Shown here: piece by piece, positions 1-6,476 of the stretch
Layout: every line of letters begins with the position of its first letter
Numbering within the stretch: position 1 is the stretch's first letter
Source: Chloroflexales bacterium
GTDB taxonomy: Bacteria > Chloroflexota > Chloroflexia > Chloroflexales > Chloroflexaceae
Assembly (NCBI GenBank): GCA_013336035.1
Contig: JAAXUL010000213.1
Coordinates: forward strand, 1 to 10,212
Reading direction: 5' to 3'
DNA length: 10,212 nt
Made by a program: the position numbers and the translations under genes
Notes under the pieces: generated by a model
Seen by the model: the letters and a program-made list of their open reading frames with translations, nothing else
Told to the model about the DNA's origin: nothing
The model's database searches: none

Positions 1-987
1 GGCGCCTTCACCAGCGTGGTCGGCGACGCCGGGATCACCGTGGCCCACGAGGCCGATATCGCGATCACCAGCGGCAACAGCCTGACGGTGGCCGCCACCC
101 TCGAGGCCGCCAAGCAGGCCGTGATCAAGATGGGCGCCACCGACCTGGCCCACGGCCGGGCGATGGTGATCGGCGCCACGGGCTCGATCGGCTCGGTCTG
201 CGCCCGCCTGCTCGCCCAGGCCCTGCGCGATGTGGCCCTGGTCTCGATCGAGCCCGAGAAGCTGATCGCGCTCAAGCGCACGATCGAGGAGGAGACCCCC
301 GGCGCCCAGGTGACGATCGCCACCCACGCCGAGGGTCTGGTCGAGGAGTGTGACCTGATCGTGACCGCGACCTCGGCCTTCGGCCAGCGCGTGATCGATA
401 TCAGCCGCTGCAAGCCCGGCGCCGTGATCTGCGATGTCGCCCGCCCGCCCGATATCAGCCCCGCCGAGGCCGCCCTGCGCCCCGATGTCCTCGTGATCGA
501 GAGCGGCGAGGTGGTCATCCCCGGCGTGACCGACATCGGCTACGATATCGGCCTGCCCCCCGGCACGGCCTACGCCTGCCTGGGCGAGACGGCCCTGCTG
601 GCTATGGATGGCCGCTTCGAGGACTACACCCTCGGGCGCAATATCTCGATCGAGCGCGTCAAGGAGATCTACAGGCTGTTCAAGAAGCACGGCTTCCAGC
701 TGGCCGGGCTGCGCATGTTCGACGACTATATCACCGACGAGGATGTGGCCCTGCGCCGTGATCTGGCGGCCCAGCTGCGGGCCGACCCAGAGCGCCTGGC
801 CCGCGTGAAGGCCGAGGCCCGCGAGAAGTTGTCCCGTTTGCCGAAGATGGCCAAGGGTGTGCGCGAGCCGGCGTGGTCCGGCGCGCTGCGGCAGGCCCGC
901 GACCTGGCGGCCCGGGCCCTGGTGGGCCTGAGCCGGCGCGGCCCCGTGGGCGAGGCGCCGCCCCAACAAGAGGAGGTCCACCGATGA
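1..987 (+). CDS. Long-chain acyl-ACP/acyl-CoA reductase-like protein (cyanobacterial AAR-like), 5' partial
   Basis: The frame is open from base 1, so the N-terminus lies outside the window; 328 codons plus a stop are visible. The Rossmann nucleotide motif GATGSIGS is at about 172-195. The segment AYACLGETALLAMDG with the following LGRN and KKHGF matches the C-terminal part of cyanobacterial long-chain acyl-ACP reductases, including their active-site Cys (here TGC at 577-579). Upstream, the stretch TSGNSLTVA also aligns with that family (TTGNTHTA). Such enzymes reduce acyl-ACP or acyl-CoA to fatty aldehyde with NADPH in the cytoplasm. The family normally stops just after the KHGF motif, whereas this protein runs about 90 residues further, with a charged helical part and an Arg/Ala/Pro-rich end. 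The stop overlaps the start of the wax ester synthase, so the two are probably one operon and aldehyde formation probably feeds ester synthesis. A broader NAD(P)-binding dehydrogenase assignment (shikimate/glutamyl-tRNA-reductase-like fold) is the fallback. Assignment is from remembered family sequences. Confidence 0.8.
   Translation, partial: GAFTSVVGDAGITVAHEADIAITSGNSLTVAATLEAAKQAVIKMGATDLAHGRAMVIGATGSIGSVCARLLAQALRDVALVSIEPEKLIALKRTIEEETPGAQVTIATHAEGLVEECDLIVTATSAFGQRVIDISRCKPGAVICDVARPPDISPAEAALRPDVLVIESGEVVIPGVTDIGYDIGLPPGTAYACLGETALLAMDGRFEDYTLGRNISIERVKEIYRLFKKHGFQLAGLRMFDDYITDEDVALRRDLAAQLRADPERLARVKAEAREKLSRLPKMAKGVREPAWSGALRQARDLAARALVGLSRRGPVGEAPPQQEEVHR
971..976 (+). promoter_or_regulatory. 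Shine-Dalgarno site that fixes the wax ester synthase start
   Basis: AGGAGG lies inside the end of the reductase gene, 7 nt before the ATG at 984. The frame is open for 37 codons further upstream (from 873), but that stretch is a Gly/Pro/Arg-rich antiphase reading of the reductase and has no comparable site. The ATG also overlaps the reductase stop as ATGA, which suits translational coupling. Confidence 0.85.
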
Positions 988-2366
988 GCCCCTCCCAGCG
1001 GACCCGCACTCCGCTCGCTAGCGTCGATGCGGCGTGGCTGCACATGGACGAGCCGACCAACCCCATGGTGATCACAGTCGCACTGACGTTTGACCAGCCC
1101 ATCGACTTCAAGCGCCTGCGGGAGATCGTCTCCACTCGCCTGCTGTGCTTCCCGCGTTTCTCGCAGCGGGTCGTCGATGGGCGGGGCAGCGCGCCCCACT
1201 GGGAGGATGACCCGCGCTTTGCCGTCGAGGCCCACGTCCACCGGATCGGCCTGCCCGGCGCCGGCGACGATATAGCCCTGCGTGAGCTGCTGAGCGACCT
1301 GATCAGCACGCCTCTCGACCCGACCAGGCCGCTCTGGCAGATGTATCTCGTCGAGCGCTACGACGGCGAGGGCTGCGTGATGGTTCTGCGCGTCCATCAC
1401 TGTATGGCCGACGGCGTGGCCCTGGTGCAGGTGTTCAATAGCCTGCTCGACCCGCCGCCCACGAACGGGATCGTGCCCGCCCACACGAACGGCTTCCACG
1501 GGATCGTCGACAACGCCTTCGAGCTGATCGGCGCGGCGGTGCGCTCGACCGAGGCGATCATGCACGAGGGCTGGGCGTGGGTCAGCCACCCCGAGCGGGC
1601 CCTGAACTTGCTGGGCAGCAGCGCGGCGGTGCTGAGCAAGCTGGCCCTGATGGGCCCCGATGCGCCAAGCATCCTTAAGGGGCCGCTGAGCATGTCCAAG
1701 CGGGTCGCCTGGTCGGCGCCTGTGCCCCTGGCCGACGTGAAGGCGATCGGCAAGGCGATGGGCGGGACGGTCAACGACGTGATCCTCACGGCTGTGGCCG
1801 GCGCGCTACGGCGCTACCTGCTGGGCCACGCGGCGCCGATCAGCGAGCGTGGTCTGCGCGCTATGGTGCCGGTGAACCTGCTGCCGCCCGGGGCGAAGTC
1901 CGACGGTGGCAATCATTTCGGGCTGGTCTATGTGACCCTGCCTCTGGGCGTCGAGAGCGCGGCCGAGCGTATGGCCCGCTTACGCAAAGAGATGGATGCG
2001 ATCAAGGCCTCGCCCGAGGCCTATATCGGCTACGGCGTGGTGGGGCTGCTTGGGGTGATGCCCACCGGCGTCGAGCACACCCTGCTCGAGGCCCTGTGCA
2101 GTATGGCCAGCATGGTGGTCACTAATGTGCCCGGCCCGCGTGTGGCGAACGCGCTCGCGGGCAAGCCAGTACGCAGGGCGGTATTCTGGGTGCCCGAGGC
2201 GGCGGGCCTGGGCCTGGGGATTAGCATCCTCAGCTACGTGGGCAGCGTGCATGTGGGCGTGCTCGCCGATGCCGCGCTCGTCCCCGACCCCGAGCTGATA
2301 GCCGAGGCCTTTGATGTCGAGATAGCAGAGCTGGTCGCAATGGAGCGCGAGGCGGCCTCGGGCTGA
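984..2366 (+). CDS. Wax ester synthase / diacylglycerol O-acyltransferase (WS/DGAT family)
   Basis: The protein has 460 residues, normal for bifunctional WS/DGAT enzymes. It carries the catalytic HHxxxDG motif as HHCMADG at residues 138-144, preceded by the family motif PLDPTRPLW (110-118). Further family signatures are NDVILTAVAGALR (264-276), MVPVNL (294-299) and TNVPGPR (380-386), and the C-terminal half has the usual hydrophobic GLGLGISILSYVG segment. The enzyme transfers an acyl group from acyl-CoA to a fatty alcohol, giving a wax ester, or to diacylglycerol, giving triacylglycerol, at the inner face of the membrane or on lipid droplets. It directly follows a fatty-aldehyde-forming reductase with a 4-bp overlap, so wax ester is the more likely product; substrate preference cannot be read from the sequence. 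No aldehyde reductase is seen alongside. The catalytic residues are intact and I see no truncation. Confidence 0.93.
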   Translation: MSPSQRTRTPLASVDAAWLHMDEPTNPMVITVALTFDQPIDFKRLREIVSTRLLCFPRFSQRVVDGRGSAPHWEDDPRFAVEAHVHRIGLPGAGDDIALRELLSDLISTPLDPTRPLWQMYLVERYDGEGCVMVLRVHHCMADGVALVQVFNSLLDPPPTNGIVPAHTNGFHGIVDNAFELIGAAVRSTEAIMHEGWAWVSHPERALNLLGSSAAVLSKLALMGPDAPSILKGPLSMSKRVAWSAPVPLADVKAIGKAMGGTVNDVILTAVAGALRRYLLGHAAPISERGLRAMVPVNLLPPGAKSDGGNHFGLVYVTLPLGVESAAERMARLRKEMDAIKASPEAYIGYGVVGLLGVMPTGVEHTLLEALCSMASMVVTNVPGPRVANALAGKPVRRAVFWVPEAAGLGLGISILSYVGSVHVGVLADAALVPDPELIAEAFDVEIAELVAMEREAASG

Positions 2367-2414
2367 GCTAAGCGAGGGTTTCAGGCTCTAGTGATCTGAC
2401 AGCTTGAAGTGATG

Positions 2415-2437
2415 CGGGCGCCCCTCGTGGGCGCCCG
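2415..2437. terminator. Bidirectional hairpin between convergent genes
   Basis: A perfect 9-bp GC stem, CGGGCGCCC / GGGCGCCCG, encloses the loop CTCGT. A G-T wobble and a T-A pair extend it to 11 bp. It sits 48 nt after the wax ester synthase stop and 63 nt after the receptor stop on the other strand, so it could end both transcripts. There is no T-run on either strand, so a classic intrinsic terminator is not assured. Confidence 0.6.
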
Positions 2438-2500
2438 TACGATCTCTATCCAGGCTTCCGGCGCGCAGTAGTAGCGGGTCGCTTGTGTTCGGCGGTGCCC

Positions 2501-3994
2501 TTAGCGGGCCACCTGCCGGCCATCCAGGCGGGTGATGGCGCTCTCGGCGGCGCTCTGAAGGTCGCGGTAGCTCTCGAGGGCCGCGAGGTTGACCGTCTTG
2601 GTGACGATACGCTGGGCGAAGGCGGCCGAGACCCCGGCGAGCATGGCGTGAGCGCCAAGCAGCTCGACGGCCTGAGCGGCGCGCAGGAGTGTGGCCACGA
2701 CCTCGTCGTTGACCGTGGCGAGGCCGGTGATGTCGAGGATGGCGACTCTGGCGCGGCGCTGGGCGACCCCCTCGACCAGCGTGGTGGTCAGCGCCGCGCC
2801 GCGCTGGGCGTCGACATGGCCAACGATGGGCAGGACCACGACGCCCTCCCACACAGGCAGCAGCGGGGATGAGAGCTGAGCAACGGTCTCGAGCAGGTCG
2901 CGCTGGCGGTCGAGGCTAGACTGAAGGGCCTCGGTGCGCTCGTCGATGGCGGCGCGCTGGGCGCGCAGGTCGGAGACCATCTGGTTGAAGTCGCGCTGAA
3001 GGGCGCCGATCTCGTCGTGCCGTGAGACCGCGACCTGTCCGGTGGTGTCGCCGGCGCTGATGCGCTGGGTGGCGGCGGCGAGGTCGCTGATCGGGCGCGC
3101 GATCCGGCCGACGGCGATAAGGGCGAAGGCGGCAGCCGCTAGCGCGATGCCCGCGAACAGCAGGGCCGCCATGCTCAGCGAGCGGCGCAGGCTCTCATCG
3201 GCATTGGCCAGGGGCTGCTCGGCGCTAATAGACAGGCTCAGATTGCCGATGCTGATGGGCCGGCGCACCTGGAGCACCTGCTCGCCGGTGACGCCGAGGG
3301 CGACGCCGTCGACGGCCGAGGGCTGGGGTATGGCGTCGGCGAAGGCCGTCAGGTTGGGGTGGGCGATCAGATGACCGTCGGCGTCGGTGACCATCATGGT
3401 GCCGTTGAGCCCGAGGGGCAGGCTGGTGACCCGATCGAAGACCTGGCGCATGCGCACGCTGGCGATCAGCACGCCGTCAGGGCTACCGCTCTGCACATCG
3501 AGGGTTGGCACGGCCATGCGGAGCAGGGGCTCGCCGTTCAGCTGGCTGACCTCGAAGCCCTGGTAGTAGGTCTTATTCAGGCGCATCGGCTCGACGAAGA
3601 TCGCGTCGGCGCGGTGATCGTGGAGGTTGTCGGTCGCCACGATGCCGATGCGTGAGGCGCGGGCTAGCTCGGCGCCGGCGGCGTCGATGATCTCCAGCTC
3701 ATCGAAGGTGCCGCGGTAGAAGAGGGCATCGCTCAGGACTGCCTCGCGGGCGGCCGGGTCATCGCCGCGGAGGGCGGGGTCCTGGATGAGCGTATAGAGC
3801 TCGGTCTCAGCGCCATCGAGGTAGGTCGTGATCTGGTCAGCGGCCTGGTCAGTGACCCGGCGCTCGAGCTCGATCACATGGGCTCGCTCGCGCTGGAAGA
3901 TCCCCCAGCCAAGAGCGGCCCCGACAACGATCGCGGGGATCAGGCTGAGCGCGATCAGAAGCGAGGTCAGACTGACGCGGAGGCTGCGGTTCAT
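2501..3994 (-). CDS. Membrane receptor with Cache-like sensor, HAMP and RsbR-like STAS domain
   Basis: The protein has 497 residues. Transmembrane helix 1 is at about 8-30 and helix 2 at about 274-296; between them lie about 240 extracytoplasmic residues resembling a double Cache sensor (for example FDELEIIDAAGAELARASR, then a second half with MMVTDADGHLIAHPN). A HAMP linker follows (about 297-350, with RPISDLAAATQRISAGD and DEIGALQRDFNQM), then a coiled coil (about 345-375) and a STAS domain (about 378-490) like the C-terminus of stressosome RsbR (PLLPVWEGVVVLPIVGHVD, ILDITG). STAS domains act as phospho-switches bound by anti-sigma-type kinases. Where RsbR, RsbS and SpoIIAA carry a phosphorylated Thr/Ser, this protein has Asp430. 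The chosen ATG begins just before helix 1; the open frame continues 64 codons upstream but that part crosses a hairpin and reads as low-complexity Arg/Pro. It lies 74 bp downstream of the sugar-binding lipoprotein on the same strand. The ligand is unknown. Confidence 0.85.
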   Translation of the reverse strand: MNRSLRVSLTSLLIALSLIPAIVVGAALGWGIFQRERAHVIELERRVTDQAADQITTYLDGAETELYTLIQDPALRGDDPAAREAVLSDALFYRGTFDELEIIDAAGAELARASRIGIVATDNLHDHRADAIFVEPMRLNKTYYQGFEVSQLNGEPLLRMAVPTLDVQSGSPDGVLIASVRMRQVFDRVTSLPLGLNGTMMVTDADGHLIAHPNLTAFADAIPQPSAVDGVALGVTGEQVLQVRRPISIGNLSLSISAEQPLANADESLRRSLSMAALLFAGIALAAAAFALIAVGRIARPISDLAAATQRISAGDTTGQVAVSRHDEIGALQRDFNQMVSDLRAQRAAIDERTEALQSSLDRQRDLLETVAQLSSPLLPVWEGVVVLPIVGHVDAQRGAALTTTLVEGVAQRRARVAILDITGLATVNDEVVATLLRAAQAVELLGAHAMLAGVSAAFAQRIVTKTVNLAALESYRDLQSAAESAITRLDGRQVAR

Positions 3995-4009
3995 AGTGAT
4001 TCTCGATGA

Positions 4010-4028
4010 GGCGCCCCTAGGGGGCGCC
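4010..4028 (-). other. Hairpin in the gap between the binding-protein and receptor genes
   Basis: GGCGCCCC / GGGGCGCC forms a perfect 8-bp stem around the loop TAG (4018-4020). It lies after the sugar-binding protein stop and 15 nt before the receptor ATG. It may stabilise or partly terminate the upstream message, lowering receptor output relative to the binding protein. No T-run follows it on the minus strand, and it is close enough to affect ribosome access to the receptor start. Confidence 0.5.
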
Positions 4029-4068
4029 GTGCGTCGCTCCGGAGTCCGCGGGGGCGCCTGGCCGGCGA

Positions 4069-5049
4069 TCACTCGCCGCCAAAGCTCTTGAGGAGATCGG
4101 CGGCGTTGGCGGGCACGACCTCGAGGGTGTCGAGGATGACCTCTTTGGGGGGCTGGGCCTTCTGCTCGAGGATCTTGACGGCCCACTCGATAGCCTCCTG
4201 GCCGCCGGTGGGGTAGACGTAGGTGACGTCGAGCCGGCTGTCGATAACCGACTTGAGGCCGCCGTCAGGGGTGGGCAGGGCGTCGATGCCGATGATCAGC
4301 GTCGCGCTCGGGTCGGCGCTGAGCTTCTGGAAGGCCTTGAGCGCGCCCTCGGCCATAGGGTCGTTGTGGGCGTAGATCACATCGACCTGGGGGTTCACCT
4401 TGAGCATCGCGACAGCGAGGGGGATGGCCTTGTCGCCGATCCAGTCGGCGTTCTGGCTGGCGATGATCTTGACGGCCGAGTTAGTGGCGATGCCCTCACG
4501 GAAGCCGTCGCCGCGCTCGGTGGCGGGGGTTGAGCCTTCGAGGCCGCGCAGCTCGATCACATTGCAGGGGGCGCGGCCCTGGTCTTTGCACCACTGGGCG
4601 GCGTAGGCCCCGGCCCGGCGGCCGATCAGCTTATTGTCGGCGCCGATCCACATAGTGTACTTGTCGCCGTTGACCTTGCGGTCGAGGACGATGACCGGGA
4701 TGCCCTTGTCGTAGGCCCGGGCGACCACATTGGTGAGCGGCGTGGCCTCGTTGGGCGAGATTATCAGCAGGTCGACGCCCTCTTCGATGAAGCGCTCGAC
4801 GTCGGCGACCTGGGTGGCGTTATTCTGGGCCGCGTCGGCGAAGCGGACCTCGAGCTCGGGGAGTTTGCGGGCGGCCGCGGCGATCTGGGCGTTCATCGCG
4901 GCGCGCCAGGGCTCGGCATTGTTGGCCTGCGACATGCCGATCAGGAAGCGCTCGGCGGTGGGCTGCGCGGCTGGCTGTGCGCTGCTGCAGGCCGCGAGGA
5001 GAGTAAAGAGGACTGCTGTGGCGAGGAGGGGGCGAAGGCGCTTGGCCAT
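4069..5049 (-). CDS. Sugar-binding lipoprotein, ribose/galactofuranose type (YtfQ-like)
   Basis: The protein has 326 residues, with a lipoprotein signal peptide: KR near the N-terminus, a hydrophobic core, and lipobox L18-A19-A20-C21. The mature part is a type I periplasmic-binding fold: FLIGMSQANNAEPWRAAMN (35-53), GVDLLIISPNE (91-101), GIPVIVLDR (116-124), VIYAHNDPMAEGALKA (224-239) and IIGIDALP (252-259). The run CNVIELRGLEGS with the following TERGDGF closely resembles the galactofuranose-binding protein YtfQ. Such proteins bind a pyranose or furanose sugar in a cleft lined by Trp, Arg, Asp and Asn; W47, R48, D123, R124, N229, D230 and D256 are plausible contacts. AGGAG at 5058-5062 (minus strand) lies 8 nt before the ATG. 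No ABC ATPase or permease is adjacent; the next gene is a membrane sensor, so delivery of ligand to that receptor is an inference. The transporter genes may be elsewhere. The exact sugar cannot be told from sequence. Confidence 0.88.
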   Translation of the reverse strand: MAKRLRPLLATAVLFTLLAACSSAQPAAQPTAERFLIGMSQANNAEPWRAAMNAQIAAAARKLPELEVRFADAAQNNATQVADVERFIEEGVDLLIISPNEATPLTNVVARAYDKGIPVIVLDRKVNGDKYTMWIGADNKLIGRRAGAYAAQWCKDQGRAPCNVIELRGLEGSTPATERGDGFREGIATNSAVKIIASQNADWIGDKAIPLAVAMLKVNPQVDVIYAHNDPMAEGALKAFQKLSADPSATLIIGIDALPTPDGGLKSVIDSRLDVTYVYPTGGQEAIEWAVKILEQKAQPPKEVILDTLEVVPANAADLLKSFGGE

Positions 5050-5240
5050 AGGTGGGGCTCCTAGCAGATAGCGGCCTTTGATGCCGAGAAGCGGGGCGGC
5101 TTCACCTCCTCAGAATAGCTTGAAAAGCGCACCAGGGTGTTACCTTCCACATGTTACTACAGCGTGTCGTCTCTTGTGCCCGTGCCTATGAAATGCGCCT
5201 CGGATTGACATAAATATAATAGTGAGGATTGCCCATTCAG
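5050..5240 (-). promoter_or_regulatory. Upstream region of the sugar-binding lipoprotein with weak promoter and AT-rich patch
   Basis: This stretch holds an AT-rich island (about 5204-5230) in an otherwise GC-rich window. On the minus strand, CTGAAT (5235-5240) and TATATT (5213-5218) are spaced by 16 nt and make a weak sigma70-like promoter, giving a leader of roughly 160 nt. The leader contains GTAACA twice with 14-bp periodicity (5152-5157 and 5138-5143), possibly an operator half-site pair. It also contains a strong Shine-Dalgarno-like GGAGGTGA (5103-5110) with no start codon at a suitable distance. Confidence 0.35.
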
Positions 5241-5451
5241 CGTGAGGCCGTATAGGCCTTGCGCAGGCTCTCGGGCGGCGCTTGCTGCTGTGCTCTCGAG
5301 GCAGCGCGCGGCCCGCCGAAGCTGCTGGGGCTGATCGGGCGGCGGTATGGGGGCGGGGTGATGCTTGTTCGGCACCCGCATACGGGGGCGCCGGGGGCCG
5401 GTGCGGGCTGTGCCGGGGGCGACCGGGAGGCGAAGTGGCGCGGGCATGAGG
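5241..5451. other. Non-coding stretch downstream of the DinB-family gene
   Basis: I see no convincing gene in this G- and C-rich tract. Open frames on both strands are Pro/Arg/Gly-rich and lack family resemblance or a good ribosome site. A weak 5-bp hairpin, AGGCC / GGCCT around GTATA (5245-5259), is the only structure noted that could end the DinB-family transcript, and it lies about 190 bp past the stop. Confidence 0.4.
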
Positions 5452-6141
5452 CTACGCCAGGCGGTCCTCGATCTCCCACGTGTGGTCAAGCGCGTGCCAG
5501 GCGACGCGGCGGGCGAAGTAGCGCGGCGGCCAGATAGTGCCGCCGCGGGGGCCCTGAGCTGGCAGATCGCCGCGGGCGGCCGCCGCGAGGGCGCCCAGGA
5601 TCGCCTGCCGGGTGCGGTCGAGCTCCTCGCTCAGGGCTGCCTCGGGCTGTTTTGGAAGCTTCGAGGCGAGCCGCGCGAGGTAAGCTTTGTCGGCGCCGAG
5701 CAGGTGGTGGGCGATGGCGTCGAGGTCGCGGCCGCCGCCGCGCGGCCCCTTGCGCAGATCCTTTCCCGCGGCCGTGTGCAACGCCGTGTCGAGGGCCTGC
5801 CAGCAGGCCTTGAGCACGGTCTGGAGGCGCTCGAGCGTGCTGTCGTCGAGCGGGCGCAGGTCGGCCGCGGGGGCAACATCGGGCGCACCGAAGTCGGTGG
5901 TCGTAGTGCCGTCGAGCCGCTCGACCACGGCGAGCGCAGACACGTCTGCGGGGGCGTCGAACGCGAGCGACGCCGTCTGGAGCACGCTTGCGTAGCGCGG
6001 CCCGCTGGCGACGAGGGCCAACAGCGCGGAGCCCTCATCGCGCCCGACGCGGCACCAGCCCGGCCAGTCGAGCGCGCAGGCAAAGGTTCGCTTCGCTCCG
6101 ATCTCGAGATAGACATCGAGGGAGACTGGGGGCGGCGCCAT
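5452..6141 (-). CDS. DinB-superfamily four-helix protein of unknown function
   Basis: The protein has 229 residues. The C-terminal half fits the DinB/YfiT-like four-helix bundle: a first helix region near 100-125, then DLDAIAHHLLGADKAYLARL (139-158) and WHALDHTWEIEDRL (215-228). Candidate metal ligands are H145 or H146 plus the HxxxH pair H216 and H220, the usual DinB arrangement, so the site appears intact. The N-terminal part begins LDVYLEIGAKRTFACALDWPGWCRVGRDE, a conserved opening I associate with uncharacterised actinobacterial and Chloroflexota homologues. DinB relatives include thiol transferases (bacillithiol- or mycothiol-dependent) and many proteins of unknown role; I cannot choose among them. 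The start is supported by AGGAGAGGAA (6148-6157 on the minus strand), 6 nt before the ATG. The gene stands alone and diverges from the tautomerase gene across a shared control region. The predicted location is cytoplasmic; no signal peptide or membrane segment is seen. Confidence 0.75.
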   Translation of the reverse strand: MAPPPVSLDVYLEIGAKRTFACALDWPGWCRVGRDEGSALLALVASGPRYASVLQTASLAFDAPADVSALAVVERLDGTTTTDFGAPDVAPAADLRPLDDSTLERLQTVLKACWQALDTALHTAAGKDLRKGPRGGGRDLDAIAHHLLGADKAYLARLASKLPKQPEAALSEELDRTRQAILGALAAAARGDLPAQGPRGGTIWPPRYFARRVAWHALDHTWEIEDRLA

Positions 6142-6181
6142 TATCAGTTCCTCTCCTCACCGTCTCGATCGTAGCGTAGAT

Positions 6182-6227
6182 GGTGGGCACTATAGCACAG
6201 TACTGTGTACGTAGCTCACCCACTATA
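6182..6227. promoter_or_regulatory. Palindromic operator-like site near the DinB-family promoter
   Basis: A perfect 12-bp palindrome, CACAGTACTGTG (6196-6207), sits between two copies of CACTATA (6188-6194 and 6221-6227), 33 bp apart; on the minus strand both read TATAGTG and resemble -10 hexamers. GTGGG (6183-6187) and CCCAC (6219-6223) form an outer inverted pair roughly centred on the palindrome. The downstream TATAGT would start transcription roughly 40 nt before the DinB-family ATG. No good -35 box accompanies either copy. The regulator is unknown. Confidence 0.45.
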
Positions 6228-6308
6228 CGCCCTCCGTCGTGCAGTCGCTGAGCAGCTACGCCTACCTGCGCCGGGCGATTGCTGAGGTTGGCCCTTGGCC
6301 GCAGTCTG

Positions 6309-6338
6309 TTGACCTTGTGGAATGTTCAAGTTGATAAT
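6309..6338 (+). promoter_or_regulatory. Sigma70-like promoter for the tautomerase gene
   Basis: TTGACC (6309-6314) and GATAAT (6333-6338) are separated by 18 nt, each matching consensus at five of six positions. Transcription would begin near 6345, leaving a leader of about 130 nt before the tautomerase ATG. A weaker alternative, TTGACG (6386-6391) with TAGGCT (6409-6414), lies downstream. Confidence 0.5.
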
Positions 6339-6344
6339 GTGCGC

Positions 6345-6377
6345 CATAAGGCTTATGCCGGGCGCCGCACGGCGCCC
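6345..6377 (+). promoter_or_regulatory. Dyad and GC hairpin at the start of the tautomerase leader
   Basis: CATAAG-G-CTTATG (6345-6357) is a perfect 6-bp inverted repeat at the predicted transcript start, suitable for an operator. It is followed at once by GGGCGCC / GGCGCCC (6360-6366 / 6371-6377) around GCAC, a 7-bp hairpin near the 5' end of the message. The hairpin is about 100 nt from the start codon, so it may protect the 5' end or attenuate, rather than block the ribosome. The remaining leader to 6476 shows no further structure that I can support. Confidence 0.4.
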
Positions 6378-6476
6378 AGATCGTCTTGACGCCGGCGGCC
6401 GGAGGCAGTAGGCTGAGCGCGCCGGTCTCGTATCGTATTGCGGATCCGGTCTCAACAATCATAGAAGGAGCAAGCT

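Noticed and set aside
873..983. Longer start for the wax ester synthase (37 extra codons)
   Set aside because: The extra residues are Gly/Pro/Arg-rich readings inside the reductase gene; AGGAGG points to the ATG at 984, where the family's N-terminus begins.
726..1589. 287-codon minus-strand open frame opposite the reductase and wax ester synthase
   Set aside because: It lies antisense to two genes with recognised catalytic motifs; its Arg/His/Gly-rich translation matches no family and is expected in GC-rich DNA.
5205..5220. TTGACA (5205-5210) and TATAAT (5215-5220) on the plus strand as a promoter
   Set aside because: The boxes are only 4 nt apart, so they cannot be a -35/-10 pair, and no plus-strand gene follows for over 1.2 kb.
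5365..6174. 269-codon plus-strand open frame across the DinB-family gene
   Set aside because: The opposite strand carries the DinB histidine pattern and a good ribosome site; this frame is a Gly/Arg/Ala-rich shadow.
6216..6462. Two overlapping minus-strand frames of 80 and 66 codons in the divergent intergenic region
   Set aside because: Both lack a ribosome site and family resemblance, and they overlap the best promoter and leader structures of the tautomerase gene.
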